Part shown: positions 12,240 through 23,929 of the stretch, piece by piece
How positions within the stretch are numbered: position 1 is the first letter of the stretch
Layout: each line of letters begins with the position of its first letter
NCBI GenBank assembly: GCA_014529385.2
Contig: CM043958.1
Coordinates: 143,056,734-143,120,733, forward strand
Direction of reading: 5' to 3'
From: Adiantum capillus-veneris
Lineage: Eukaryota > Streptophyta > Polypodiopsida > Polypodiales > Pteridaceae
Length of the DNA stretch: 64,000 nucleotides
Notes under the pieces: model-generated
What the model was told of the DNA's origin: nothing
Database searches by the model: none
The model's input: the letters and a program-made list of their open reading frames with translations, nothing else
Translations under genes and position numbers: made by a program

Positions 12240-12948
12240 GGTGGCACCCTCTTCTACAGTACCATCACCTATGTTGTTACCTCAATGGAGCACCATCACA
12301 AGGTCCCACACAAAACACATGCATCAACCACCATAGCCACAACATGATCATCGTATCTAGTTTTCTAGTAGGTGACACACATCTTTAGAGCTTGTAGGGG
12401 TTATTGATTCCCTTAGGGTAGTGACCATCTCTTCTCTCATGAGGACATGTGCTATTGGTAAGCTTGAACGCGACGAGGGGGTGGTAAACCAAAGTTCCTT
12501 GTGCCTTCTATAGAGTTAGAGGACTATAATATACTTTATTTTGAAAGTGATGATCACAATTACCATGTGTGAGACACTTGTGAGGTAGACTCTGGGACTA
12601 GGTAGGGCATTCTCTTTAGGCATCACTTGGAGACGTTCATCCACTCCACCCTGAAATTTCCTTGTGTGGTTCAAACATCAAGATTCAAGATGATAAGAAT
12701 GCTTGTTCAAATCTAAAAATCATTGCATGCTAGCTTTCCCATCATAGAAAATGAGTCTTTAGTAGCCAAATGGAAGGCTCCATCAAGAAATTTTTAAAGA
12801 GCTAGTGATAAACTATTAGTCAAGTTGGAATTAGGTGGTCGCTTGATACTTAATCTTGGTTATAACTTCAAAGTCACATGTTTCATATCAGATCAAATAG
12901 GATGAATAAAATCAGACTTCACATGACTAAACAAAAAACCAAACAAAC
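12240..12948. other. No gene recognised
   Basis: This is non-coding spacer between the copia element and the MITE. No protein family or structural element could be supported. Confidence 0.5.
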
Positions 12949-12956
12949 ACCTAGAC

Positions 12957-13225
12957 CATGGGGACTCCACGATGTAAAAATTGCATATAGCACGTGCAAA
13001 CAAGAGGTATTTAAATGATCCCTTACTAGTATATTTTCAAATATTATAAATACCCCTTATGTATGCATTTTTGTAAAAAAAACTAGTCCTTATGTATGAA
13101 AATTTTCACTTTTTGAATTTAAAAATCCTTTACGTAAGTACATTTTTATGTAAATGTACCTATTTATAAATTCCTTATTTCGTTTGTATGTGCTATCTTA
13201 CATATTTTCTAGTGGAGTCTCCGAG
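12957..13225. mobile_element. MITE copy 1 (269 bp, terminal inverted repeats)
   Basis: The ends are imperfect inverted repeats: CATGGGGACTCCAC on the left against CTCGGAGACTCCAC read from the right. Similarity continues inward through a shared ATAGCAC/CAAAC segment to about 40 bp. It is flanked by an exact eight-base direct repeat, ACCTAGAC, at 12949-12956 and 13226-13233. The interior is AT-rich and non-coding. A related copy of 271 bp lies at 39064-39334. An eight-base duplication fits a hAT-type parent, but no transposase is in the window. Confidence 0.82.
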
Positions 13226-13233
13226 ACCTAGAC

Positions 13234-13945
13234 TGCACAAAAATTATAGAGTCAGATGAAAGACAATGAGACAATTGGAACTAAGATATTTTGATTACTG
13301 AATCAGAAGTACAATTGATAATGCACCAATTGATAATGCACCAAGTGTTGGATTACAAGGAGGTAGAAGAGTCTCAAAGATCCATGGATACAATAGAGCT
13401 CTACTCAAAATCAACAAACAGATCCCCAAAATAAAAGTAGCAAGTCCTATTTATAAGTATCCATAGTGGGTTTTGATGACTGCGTGTTCGATTGTACAAT
13501 TACCCGCTAGTTATTAATGAAGCTACTAGTAATACTACTATGTAAGGCACTATGAGAGAGTTGGTTCCCACTATCTTTGTAGCAGAGGGCTTTGTGGATG
13601 CAAGAGGTGAAGGAATGGTCGTGGGCTTGGGTACCCTTCTCATAGCTATTCTAGTTTAAGCCATGAATGATCCACCCTTTGCATTCCTTGAGATTATAGC
13701 AACCATTATGGCATTCATGCATTGGCTTTTCTTTGTAATCATTATTGGTTAGATACCCAGAAAGATATTCATTTTAATGCACGGTTATTGACTTCAAGTT
13801 GCTTCTGATTATCTGGTAATTGATGCTAGAGTTTGGCATCCCTCATATAATCCTCTAGATGGATATCATTTTCTAGTCTAACCTCTTTTGGTTTGATAAA
13901 AAACAAATCCAACGGAGGGCCTGGAGACTCAGATGTATCAGTGAC
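13234..13945 (-). repeat. LTR-like end of a minus-strand Ty3/gypsy remnant
   Basis: On the minus strand a TATA-like CTTATAAATAG lies at about 13447-13457. The sequence around it (about 13420-13475) matches the region around the TATA-like box of the minus-strand LTR at 38310-38370. This places a U3/R boundary here and suggests that this is the 3' LTR of the remnant whose coding pieces lie at 13.9-17.0 kb. The ends are not defined. Confidence 0.5.
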
Positions 13946-14149
13946 CTACGAAGCTAGTACTAGAGGCTCTATTGGGGTGGTATAGTACAACTTAATCTTA
14001 GCTCCATTATAGACCCCAAGTAGCATTAGTCCAAAAAACTCCTTTAGTCTTATTGTGCCATTAGAGAAAACCCAATCTACTTCATAAGGTCCTAACCATG
14101 CTACCTTCAGATAGGGTTTCTTTGAGCTTAACTTTGAATGATACAACAA
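13946..14149 (-). pseudogene. Gypsy integrase C-terminal fragment
   Basis: The minus frame has KPYLKVAWLGPYEVDWVF followed by an SNGTIRLKE segment. This is the beta-barrel C-terminal region of Ty3/gypsy integrases (W-x-GPY plus a following NGTIRL strand). It belongs to the same decayed minus-strand element as the neighbours at 14.3-17.0 kb. Confidence 0.7.
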
Positions 14150-14344
14150 AGGTAGGTGTCCTTTTTTGAACTTTCTTACTTTTAGCTTACTATCATGCCG
14201 ATGTTTCCTTCATTGTTGCACTAATTCTTTTTCCAACATTGTTCTTTGTTTAATTTCATTATGCTTGAGTAGCTCATCCAAATATTTTTTCAATGTTGAG
14301 TTGTAATCCATATCATGCTCTATAGGGAAACTGAGACTAGGAAC

Positions 14345-14802
14345 AACAAGTTCCATGGTATTACCACTGCTTCAACTCCATACACCATTTTGAACGGTGT
14401 CATGCTAGTTGTAATTTTGTATGCTGTCTTGTATGATGCCAAGAGTGTTATCTTAAGCTTGTCATCCCAAGTGTGAGGTTTCTTCTAAACTATGTTAGTC
14501 TTAATAGTCTTGTTGCTACTTTCAACCTATCCATTGCACTTAGGATCGTACGATGTAGACATTCGATGCTTGATTGAGAAGATTTCAGTTATAATATGAA
14601 TAGTTTCATTAAGGAAATGGGGATTTTGACCTACATAGTAGTGTATGTCTCTTGCTCTCCTGAAACATGACCTTCCCTGTAGCACAATGTATGCCCCTTG
14701 AACATCTAGTACCAAGAAACTTCTTTTGAACTTCTTTGAGCCTACTCTAATATTAAGATTCTCAATCAAACCACTGGCATGGACTATCCTTTGATCCTTC
14801 AT
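14345..14802 (-). pseudogene. Gypsy protease-region and integrase fragments, RT absent
   Basis: The minus frame at 14527-14802 begins with a protease C-terminal type segment (VGSKKFKRSFLVLDVQG) and runs almost directly into integrase-like sequence (FLNETIHIITEIFSIKHRMS, then YDPKCNG). Going further toward 14345, a frame with stops reads VESSNKTIK and a TPFKMVYG-like segment, as in the integrase core. The RT and RNase H domains that should lie between them are missing, so the element has an internal deletion or belonged to a non-autonomous family. Confidence 0.6.
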
Positions 14803-15144
14803 TGGGATTCTAAAGGAGCTGGTATCATTTCTTTACTTCTCAATTTTTGTTTGAGATACTCCTCTAGGAGGTTGACACCAGCACCACCATCTATTATGGC
14901 TCATGACAATGGTTCCCAATGTTTTCTAATCTTATAGTTGATCTTGATGACTAGTAATTTTTCATCTAATTTGATTTTATTGCTCCACTACCATTGCATC
15001 TAATTATTCCTTATTTTGGTTTTTTATACAGTTGAAAGCCTCAACAAAGTTCTTCTGATGTTTTCGAGTTCAATAGCTAGCCTCTAGATTCACTCACAAC
15101 CCTTGACATAAATTTGGTCTTGTTCATTTCTCGGTTTTCTTTTT

Positions 15145-15146
<2 letters not shown>

Positions 15147-15177
<31 letters not shown>
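15147..15177. repeat. G31 homopolymer
   Basis: An uninterrupted run of about 31 G on the plus strand lies inside the decayed gypsy remnant. Strand slippage and four-stranded G structures are possible, and so is a misjudged assembly length. Confidence 0.9.
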
Positions 15178-15180
<3 letters not shown>

Positions 15181-15559
15181 TTTATAGAAATTATGTATAT
15201 CACGTGCATTCAAGGACTTTCATAACTCCTTATCTATGAATTTTCAATGAATGGATCACACCCTCTTCCTATTCAATCTGTAAAATGTTTTCCCAATTCC
15301 ATTTCACGATACCCTTTTGTATCTGAAAATGTGGAAAAAATAAAATTTAATAATTGCTTCTTGCTGCACTTATGTGATAGTCACATAATTATTAATTGTA
15401 CTTTACAAGGTTCATTTCTAGAGCTACTATCTAAATGTCATGTTCTCCTTTTTTGGATAGTTGTCCTCGTAGTAGTGGCATGCCTCTGTTGGCCTCCCGC
15501 ATCTCTTACCCAATGGATACTTTGTGGCGAATCAAATTGTTTCTTCTAGAATATTTTTG

Positions 15560-17010
15560 TTCTTAGATCCAATCTATCATCCTCAGCCAAATTGACCTTG
15601 ACTTGCTGAAAATCATTCTCCCTGTGCTCCTCCAACCCCTTTGCTTGTTTCTCAACTTCTTTCCTAGCAATGTCCTTTCCACATTCTTAATCTAGGAGTT
15701 CCTTCTACATAGCCTCTAAAGCCTTTGGTGAAAGCCATTGAACGGTTTTGGCCTTTGAGCATTCTAGCATTTCTGGCATCTTTTTTGTTAGACCTTCAGT
15801 AATATTGGCCACCAGTGTCCTTTGCTCTTGCCATTCATCCACCTCTTTGGCCTTCCAGGTGGCTCTCTCCTTCTCCCAATTTTGTGCTTATTTAGTTTGA
15901 TTTGTTTGATTCTATGAGTCGTATGGTAGCTCTGGATGAAAACTCTAGTATTCTTGGTGATGACATGCATCAAAACTAGCTCTATCATCTTACCTTTGGC
16001 CACTTTAGCTTTTAGATTATCTAGGTACTACATTGCAAAGTGACCATATTTACCACAAGCATAATTAGTGAAAATCAAATATTTCCCAACCTCTACTAGT
16101 AACGTTTTGATGTTGTTGGTACTGGCCCCATTTTCCATGTCCTTTGGCATTCCCACTTTCTTAGCTGGTACTAGATTTGTCAAAGCTATCAAGGACACAT
16201 ATTTTCCTTCATTAAACTGGTGCATTCTAATTTTCTAGTTGTTCCATAAATGTTCGAATGTTTTACAGTAAGTGCATTGGCATTGGTAACACTCATTAGA
16301 CTTGTCCTCTTTTAATTTGAATTTTGTACATGAGGTCTTCACCTTCCCAAGTGTAGGTTTGGTCTTGGATATTTCCAATATTTTCTTGGATAGTGCCTCT
16401 ATCTTATTGGTCTAATATTCCTTCTTCCTACTCTTGGATTCGTCCTCTGATTCACTATCCAAAAAATTAGAACTGGTATTGGACCCATTGATGGATGATT
16501 CACTGTCACTTAGAATCCCTCTTCCTTTTTGGCCTTTCTTCTTCTTAGCCTTGTGCTCCAATTTTAGATATCTTTGTATTAGATCATTGAATTTCCTAGT
16601 TGGTATTAGAACCTCTTGCTCCCTTGGTTTCTTACTTTTGAACCCAGCTAGAACCATGCACGCATTCTTTTCTCTGATGGAGGTTCATTCGGCTGTCTCA
16701 TTCACTCCTTGATCTTCTCCACATAGCTTCTAATCAACAGTTTGCCTTGCTTTATTTTCTCTAGCTCGTATAGGATATCTTCATCCCTATGGTTCTCAAT
16801 GTACTTCTTAGAAATTCGTTTTTCAATTATCTATAGGTTTAAGGCATGCATGCTGGATAGTGGTAAAATCACTTCCTTGCTCTATCTTTAGAGTTTGTGG
16901 GAAATATTCTCCCTATGCATCTTCATCAATATCCTTCAGGTCCACATATTGTTCAAAAGCTTGGATATGCATATGTGGGTTGTCTTTTCTACTACCTTTT
17001 TTAATCACTT
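15560..17010 (-). pseudogene. Gypsy gag remnant
   Basis: Minus-strand frames in order give a Gag N-terminal type segment (NPHMHIQAFEQYVDLKDI at about 16950), then a charged region with lysine and serine/aspartate blocks (16412-16657), then a single CxxC-type fragment YACGKYGHFAM near 16030-16060, and then a basic tail. Many stops interrupt it. The order places it upstream of the protease/integrase pieces at 14.3-14.8 kb, consistent with one minus-strand element. Confidence 0.55.
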
Positions 17011-17011
17011 T

Positions 17012-17867
17012 TGGTGAGTGATCGGATGGAAACAAAGAGATAACTACAAACTTCACACTTTGACCTTCAAACACTTGAATAAAAGAGAATGAAGATTACA
17101 TGAACTGGTGGAGTTCCAAGCCAAGATGCATTGGCCCCAAAGAGTGGAGTCCCTTTTGGTATTTCTTTATTATTCACTTGCAAAGGTACATCTCCCTTTG
17201 GGTCCATATCTTTTAGCTATGCATCCAAATGCCTGAAAGAATGTCTCTAGGGACACTTATAAAGAGTCCATGGGTTGCTAAAATCAAATCCCCCAAAATC
17301 ATCACTTCTAAAAGCATCTTATCCAAAAGCAGTGGCCCTCCAAAACTTACACAGAACTACCAAACTCCCAGACAACAAGATTCGCAAAACTTTGTACTAT
17401 ATGCCACATGGCATGTCCGTTAAATCATGGAGGATGTTGTATAGTCTGCCACATCATCACCGTAGCAAAAATTGTGAAAGATCCATACTATTTGCCACAT
17501 GATTACCTTATTACCCATTGTGTGTGTGTGTCCATTTTTCATTAAACTAGTCTGCTTGGTAGGAATTTAAAAGGTGGAGAGTGTCAGTTTCTTTTTCCTT
17601 TAATAACTTTGGCCTCTCATTGAGACACCCATAAGTTGGTACCTCTTCTTTCTCTAGGTTTTAGGCCCCTCAGCCGGAATATGCAAAACATAGCCAAGTT
17701 AGTCCCATACCTAAAGGTTACTCAAATTCCCAAATGATGCAATGCCACATAGAGAGAACTATTCAAACATAGAGGATTCTAGCTTTGACCAAGATATTGA
17801 CATGGATTGCCTTTCTAGGGAGAGTGAATTTGAGGCAGGCCAAACGAATACATTAGACTGATGCATC
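17012..17867 (-). repeat. Gypsy LTR fragment, left part
   Basis: It is co-linear with 37127-37905 (shared starts near TGAGTGAT, and the phrases around TTATTATTCACTTGCAAAGG and CCACATAGAGAGAACT). The homology resumes at 26779, because the plus-strand gypsy copy 1 was inserted here. It is interpreted as part of the 5' LTR of the 13.2-17.0 kb minus-strand remnant. Confidence 0.6.
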
Positions 17868-19468
17868 TGTCATAATAATCAATATCTAATTCTCCTAAAT
17901 GATTTTCTCATGTTAAACTGATCATTTAATATGGGGAAGTGCCAGGGGAGAAAAAGCTAGAATATTGGTTAAGCTAGCAGACCGGACACAGTAGGGATCC
18001 AAAGGAGGGAAAATAGGGATCCAAAGGGTGTGCCATCTGTAAAAGAGCCATGTGCAAAAATGGGCTAAAAAGACCCTAAGGCCCTTCAGCCCATTAAGAC
18101 TTCCAAAATGCTAAGGTTCCAAAATTCAAAGGTTGTGTCCAAAGGTCAACCATAGGGGAATTGGATGCTTTGTGTGTGTCCAAAAAAGTCTTTACACATC
18201 CCTACTTAGGAGGGGGCGAGCCTTGCTTGTAGGGGATGAGAGAGAAATCCACACACACACACACACACAAGCTCCCTTTGCACAAAGGGAATGAGGGACA
18301 CATGTCAGCTCCCTAGCCCAGATGCCCACAAGGTGTACCCAATTTCTATTGGATGGCCTTGGAGGTGGACCAATGAGAATTAGGGTAGATTAAATCTAGT
18401 TAAATAAATTTAAAAACACTTAATAAAATAACCAATGAGAATTAAGTCCTCTAGAAGACTATTGGACAGTCCCCCAAGGGGTCCAATGAGCATTCAGCAG
18501 CCCAATGGCTTGCCTGATTCCTATTGCCTAGGAGGCAAAGGGGTCCAATGAGAGTTTAGTTGAATTATTAAATTACCTAAAGCTCTCACAAAGGGGGAAA
18601 GGGGGACACATGTCAGAAGGCTATCACTTATACTGCTTAATTACCATTGGCTAGGCCTGGGGAGGTCCAATGAGAGTAGAGCATGAGAAAATAGCAAGAG
18701 GGGTCGACCAAGAGAGAGAGGCGGCTGATTTTTGCAAGGCATTATCACACACACACTCACACAATCTCATGTGTGAAGTAAAGAAGACTCTCTCTCTCCT
18801 TGTCAAGCTTTAATGGAAAGCTTACCACCTACTCCAAGCTTGTGAGAAGGGAGGCCTACACCAACAACTCTTGGCTTTGTGATGCATATCCAACCAAGAG
18901 CCAAGCTTCAATGCATGCTCATCTCCTCTACCATGCTAATTACTAAGCTAAGCTATGCTAATATGAGTGATTATGTGAGGAGATGTACATCTTTCTTGTA
19001 AGAATACTCCTTCTTCCTCTCAATCTACTCTCATACCCTGCTAGCTCTCACCATCTTTGAAGGTGTGTGAGGTCTTGGGTCTGAGACCGGAGATAATTGA
19101 TGTTGTGTTTGCTAAGTGTTTTGCTTAGTGTAAGAAGCTTTCATCTTCATTGCACTAGCTAGTCTTGAAGCCGGAACACAAAGAATTGTATTGTACAATG
19201 TCTCTCTTGATGGGAGAAACCATAATACAAAGCCTTTTGGAGGGGGGACCGGCTCCATGCAAATCCTGTCCTCAACTGTTGTCAATAGCTTAATTTCTCT
19301 CTCTTTTGAAAGTATTGTTCATGCTATCTAACTAGATGTTATGCTTTTTGTTGCTCTCTCCACTCAAGCACTCTTGTAATTCTCATTAGGAATCTATTCT
19401 AATGAAATGCCCACTATGTTCATGCTAATTTCCGCTACACACAAGTTTTTAGGCCATTAAATGTTACA
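17868..19468 (+). repeat. 5' LTR of gypsy copy 1
   Basis: This 1,601-bp LTR includes CA microsatellite runs near 18255-18270 and 18746-18762. The next bases after GTTACA are T plus the PBS. The 3' LTR at 25187-26778 differs by scattered substitutions and a few small indels. Confidence 0.93.
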
Positions 19469-19469
19469 T

Positions 19470-19481
19470 TGGTATCAGAGC
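19470..19481 (+). promoter_or_regulatory. Primer-binding site of gypsy copy 1
   Basis: TGGTATCAGAGC, complementary to the 3' end of initiator-Met tRNA, lies one base after the LTR. The corresponding site in copy 2 has decayed to TGGTATTTGAGC. Confidence 0.92.
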
Positions 19482-19885
19482 ACAAGGTTTCTCTTTTCTT
19501 GCTCAAGAAGGGAGGTCCTCAAGCTAGCTATAAATGGTTGGAATTATTAATTGCCTGTGAGTAAGTAGAATAGGGATTTTTCAGCATTGTAGTGCGCTTG
19601 CCTTTGTGCAGTTAACGGGGCATCACCGTTGAGAGCTATGGTATTAATAGTGGGGTCCTACGGGGCTTGCCTACGGCTTAACCACTATTGAGCTATTAGA
19701 AGCTTGACAGGAGCCGGTTCTGTTTTGGTGTTGAACGACCCTGTCTTCTTTTCCTTGCAATTGATGGTATTCAAGCCACGGGTACAGTAGCTTGAGTTCT
19801 TTTTCTAAAGGGGTAAAGAGGAGTAGCAACTAGGGCTTGAATTGCCAAAGTACACCTAAAAATTTTACACCTGAAAGTTGTTAGA

Positions 19886-20242
19886 ATGGCTGACAATAGT
19901 AAAGAGATTGAAATTAATGTTGATAACTTTGATTTTGCTAATGAGCAAGCTACTAATGATGCTCCGATGCTTGTTAACTATCTTGTTTCTAGGCTTCAAC
20001 AAGCCATGGGCAATCCATCTGTCCAAAGTGAAGTGCAACGGCAGCTCCGTGCTCATGGGATTCTCCAAGCTCACCACCATGACGAGAGAACACCTAGGAA
20101 GCCTCCTTGTCAAACTTCCAAAAGAGGTCTCTCTCCGATTCGGGAAGAAGAAGAGAATCCATATGAAGGGCTCAAGAATTTACTTCTTGATGATGCATCT
20201 CCTTCCCAAAGGAGAACTCAAGAGCCTCCACCAAAGGAATGA
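19886..20242 (+). CDS. Short ORF upstream of gag (118 aa), gypsy copy 1
   Basis: This separate frame starts MADNSKEIEINVDNFDFAN and ends at a TGA directly after PPPKE. It is acidic in its N-terminal part, then basic and proline-rich, and has no domain I recognise. Copy 2 has the same frame from 30644 (with one internal TAA) and the same terminal TGA, followed by a second start 32-33 bases later. The break is therefore shared by the two copies and may be the normal layout. It could be a leader protein or the N-terminal part of Gag reached by stop readthrough. Confidence 0.6.
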   Translation: MADNSKEIEINVDNFDFANEQATNDAPMLVNYLVSRLQQAMGNPSVQSEVQRQLRAHGILQAHHHDERTPRKPPCQTSKRGLSPIREEEENPYEGLKNLLLDDASPSQRRTQEPPPKE

Positions 20243-20274
20243 GAAAGAAGTGAGTCTCCCCCACCTCGGCGGAG

Positions 20275-21549
20275 ATGGCTCCACGAAGACGACGGGCTAA
20301 ACGCTCTCCATCACCACCAAAGCGGAGAAGACCATCGCACCCTTCTCCACACCATAATTCAAAGAGGGATGATAAAAAGCAAGAGAAGAAAAAGGCGAGA
20401 AAGAGGAAACCCTCTTCTCCATCTTCTTCATCCTCTTCCTCTTATGAAAGTGATGGTGAAGACAACGAAGATCAAGACAAGAAAAAGGTAAGAAAGAGGT
20501 CACCCTCTTCTCCACCTTCTTCAAATTCTTCACCTTATGAAGAAAGTGATGGTGCAACCTTTGAACCATCAAAAAGAAGAGACCATAGGAAATCCTATGT
20601 CGCATGGAAGAGGTCGTCCAAGTTGAAGAAGTTCAAAGAGGGAGGGAAGAGCATCTCTTTCCTTACCTATGATGGCACCTTTGGTGCTACAGACAAAGTC
20701 TTGGCCTTTATCCAACAGTTTGATGCGGCGTTTGGAGATGAGGGCTTCACGGAGTCCTCTAAGCTATGCCATGTAGCTATGCACTTTCAAAAGTCCACCA
20801 GGCAGAGGTGGTCTAGCCTACGAGCCAATAGTGAAGCTCCACGAACATGGAAAGCTATAAGAGATTCCATTAAGAAGCAGTTTTTGGCCACCGATGCCAA
20901 AGACAAATTACTTACCAAATGGCGAAGCTTAAAGCTCTCTCCCTATGAATCCATCCACAAATATGTAGACAAGTTCTGGGACTTACAACTCAAAGCCACT
21001 GTCTTCAAAAAGTTAGATTTTGGAGAGCAAAAGCAACAATTTTGTGATGGCTTAATCCAAGAAATGGCGGAGTATGTCAACTCCCAAAGGCCACGTACCA
21101 TATCGGCGGTAATACACCATACTATGGTGGCCTCTCGAATCAATTTCCAAACGGGGGCTAAAAGAAATAATAAGCCCATGGAAAATAAGGGTTCCAATGA
21201 GCCTAAGGGGAAGGACAAGTTCCAAAAGTCTCCTAAGGGCAACTCCAACAAAGCTAAAGAGAAGGGAGTTTACAAAGGTAAAAATGAACTCTCTTCTGAA
21301 GATCTTGAGCGTTATCGCAAGGATAACCGGTGTTTCAAGTGCGGTGAACAAGGGCATGCGTACCGTGCTTGTCCCCAAAAGAAAAACCACCAAGATCCTC
21401 CTAGAGCTTCCTTGGTTGAAATCCAAGAGGAGGAGACTCACCAAACTCACCACAAAGGATCTCCTCTATGCCATGCTTGGGGAAAGGTAAGAGAACATGA
21501 TGCTTTTATTCTCTTTGAACCTGGTCTACTCACAATTTTATATCTATAG
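20275..21549 (+). CDS. Gypsy copy 1 Gag
   Basis: The Gag polyprotein starts at MAPRRRRAKRSPSPPKRRR. The first 110 residues are a strongly basic, serine-rich region. A retrotransposon Gag core follows (residues about 130-270; FIQQFDAAFGDEGF, WRSLKLSPYESIHKYVDKFW, FCDGLIQEM). A lysine-rich linker and one CCHC zinc knuckle (CFKCGEQGHAYRAC) come next. The frame ends early at the protease entry: one base is missing relative to copy 2 near 21525, so the last residues (ILFEPGLLTILYL) are out of frame. At that protease site the expected aspartate is glutamate. Confidence 0.88.
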   Translation: MAPRRRRAKRSPSPPKRRRPSHPSPHHNSKRDDKKQEKKKARKRKPSSPSSSSSSSYESDGEDNEDQDKKKVRKRSPSSPPSSNSSPYEESDGATFEPSKRRDHRKSYVAWKRSSKLKKFKEGGKSISFLTYDGTFGATDKVLAFIQQFDAAFGDEGFTESSKLCHVAMHFQKSTRQRWSSLRANSEAPRTWKAIRDSIKKQFLATDAKDKLLTKWRSLKLSPYESIHKYVDKFWDLQLKATVFKKLDFGEQKQQFCDGLIQEMAEYVNSQRPRTISAVIHHTMVASRINFQTGAKRNNKPMENKGSNEPKGKDKFQKSPKGNSNKAKEKGVYKGKNELSSEDLERYRKDNRCFKCGEQGHAYRACPQKKNHQDPPRASLVEIQEEETHQTHHKGSPLCHAWGKVREHDAFILFEPGLLTILYL

Positions 21550-21551
21550 AG

Positions 21552-21950
21552 TTGGCCACCAAGCTAGGCATACAAGCCTACGAGATGGGAGATGTCCTAC
21601 CCGCAGACAGTGCTTTCAAGGGGCAAGAAGCTTCAGTCACTCCCTTAATCAGGAAATTGAGGCTTCATGTCCAAAGCTATGTGGACAAAGAGGACTTCTT
21701 TATCTCTCCTCCCAAGCATGAGGATGTAATCCTAGGGGCACCATGGTTTGATCAACTGGCTGCTAATGTTAAATTCCCTGAAAGAAGAATCTCCTTTAAG
21801 TTCAGGGAAAAAGACATGTATATAGATGCTAAGGAAATGGGTAACACTATCCCCAGTGTACATACACCAGCTTTCAACAAGTCAATAAAGAGCTCTATTT
21901 CTGTGTACATGATTTTTGTTAAAGATTCTCAAAATGAACCTATGCTTTAG
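21552..21950 (+). pseudogene. Gypsy copy 1 protease region, frame-shifted
   Basis: It encodes the C-terminal part of the retropepsin fold: MATKLGIQAYEMGDVLP, a LRLHVQSYVDKEDFF strand, and the VILGAPWFDQL segment that corresponds to the ILG strand of the family. It continues the Gag frame after the deletion near 21525 and stops at a TAG near 21948, caused by a second one-base deletion where copy 2 reads NEPNA. It is therefore a middle piece of one original Gag-Pol reading frame. Confidence 0.85.
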
Positions 21951-23929
21951 CAAAAGAAAATAAAAGCAACCAAAAGGAATTAGAGTTATCCAATTTTCTC
22001 AAGGGGTTTCAAGATGTTTTTATTGACGACATCCCTTGTGAGCTACCTCCTAAACAAGGTAATGATGACCATGCAATTGAACTTCTTCCAGGAAGTTCAC
22101 CGCCTAACAATCCACCTTATAGAGTTTCTCAAGCTCAAAAAGAGGTGATTATGCGGCAAGTGCATGAGTTAGTTGAGAAGGGCATGGCTAGGCCTAGCTC
22201 ATCTCCATTTTGCTCACCCGTGCTTTTAGTGCAAAAGAAAGACGGCACATATCGTATGTGTATCGACTATAGAGCACTAAATAGGATCACTATCAAGAAT
22301 AGGTTTCCCATTCCATGGGTAGAAGACCTATTTGATAAGCTACAAGGATCAACCTACTTCACTAGGATTGACCTAAAAATTGGCTATCATCAAAGAAGGA
22401 TAGTTGATCAAGACATTGTAAAGACCGCATTTCGCACCACATTTGGTCTTTACGAATACATTGTCATGCCTTTTGGCTTGACCAATGCACCAGCCACATT
22501 CAACCGCTTGATGGAGAAGTTGTTCAGGCCTCATCGAACCTCCACTGGAGTGTTCTTTGATGATATTACCATCTACTCTAATTCATTAGACGAACACAAG
22601 CAACACCTCCAGGTAATATTTCACGTTATAAGAGAGAATAAACTTTATGTTAATCGAAAGAAAAGTGAATTTTTCTTGCAAGAGATTCAGTATTTAGGTC
22701 ACATTATCTCTCAAGATGGCATCCAAATGGATCCATCAAAGTTAGAGGTAATAAAAGGATGGCCTAAACCAAAGAATCTTCATGAACTAAGAAGCTTTAT
22801 AGGTATGTGTGCATACTATAGACGCTTTATAGAAAAGTTCTCACAAATTGCGGGACCATTACATGACCTAACAAAGAAAAGCGTTAGGTATACATGGTCT
22901 GCTAAGGAGAACAATGCTTTCAAAAAGCTTAAAGAAAAGCTTATCTCTCAACCTGTGCTTACACTACCGGATCTCTCAAAACCATTTGAGGTCCAATGTG
23001 ATGCTTGTGGTGATTGCCTTGGAGCTGTTTTGCTCCAAGAAGGGCACGCCATAGGCTATGAAAGTCAAAGGCTCGACCCTTTTGAGCAAGCTCTAGGCAA
23101 ATATGAAAAGGAACTCCTCGCAGTTCTACATGCCTTAGACTCATGGAAGCGCTATTTATTGGGGACTCCTTTCATTCTGCGAACGGATCACCAAAGTCTT
23201 AAGTACTTCATGACGCGGACCAAGCTCTCCGACAAAAAAATGAGGTGGGCAAATTTCCTTTCGCAATTTCATTTTCATATTGCTCACATTGCTGGCAAGC
23301 ATAATCAAGTAGCTGATGCACTCTCAAGATGGCCGAGAGTGAATGCGGTTTCCATAGCAACTCACAATGATCTATCTTCAATGATAGATGCATATGCTAT
23401 TGATCCAGATTTTAGAGATGTGATTTCAGCCCTTGCATTAGGGAAGAAAGAAGAACCATTTACTTTACAAGATGGTTATCTTCTCTATGGCAATAGACTA
23501 TGTCTTACTAACTCACTACGTGAGAAAGTAATGTATGAATCTCATGCACGACCTTATGCGGGGCATAGAGGGATTCAGTCTACCTTAAAGGGAATTGAAA
23601 CATATTTCTATTTCCCTACCATGAAAGTGAACATACAAGAGTATGTTTCTAAATGTGTGGTATGCCAAAAGACAAAATTTGATAGAGGGAAGCAACTTGG
23701 AGTGCTTAAACCCTTGCCAATCCCTATATCACCATGGGAGAGCATATCCATGGATTTTATCTTTGGATTGCCTAAGTCTATCCATGGGAATACGAGAATA
23801 TGGACGATAGTAGACAGGTTCAGTAAACAAGCTCATTTTATACTTGTCAAAAGACTATCAAAGCCCATCAAATGGCAACCCTCTTCATTTCACAAATTTT
23901 CAAGTACCATGGCTTGCGAATGTCCATAG
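21950..23929 (+). pseudogene. Gypsy copy 1 RT, RNase H and integrase N-terminal half
   Basis: The readable frame begins right after the protease stop. The RT has VRKG-type VEKGMARPSSSPF, YRMCIDYRALN, FTRIDLKIGYHQ, MPFGLTNAPATF and the active-site strand GVFFDDITIYS. The RNase H region contains FEVQCDACGDCLGAVLLQEG and LRTDHQSLKYF. The integrase zinc finger follows (HARPYAGHRG ... CVVCQKTK), then the first catalytic aspartate in SMDFIFGLPK. The frame breaks near 23845, where a run of A is one base shorter than in copy 2, and the core continues in the next piece. Confidence 0.93.

Noticed and set aside
15788-16225. Two separate small genes on the minus strand
   Set aside because: They sit in order within a decayed gypsy gag region and are better explained as its pieces.
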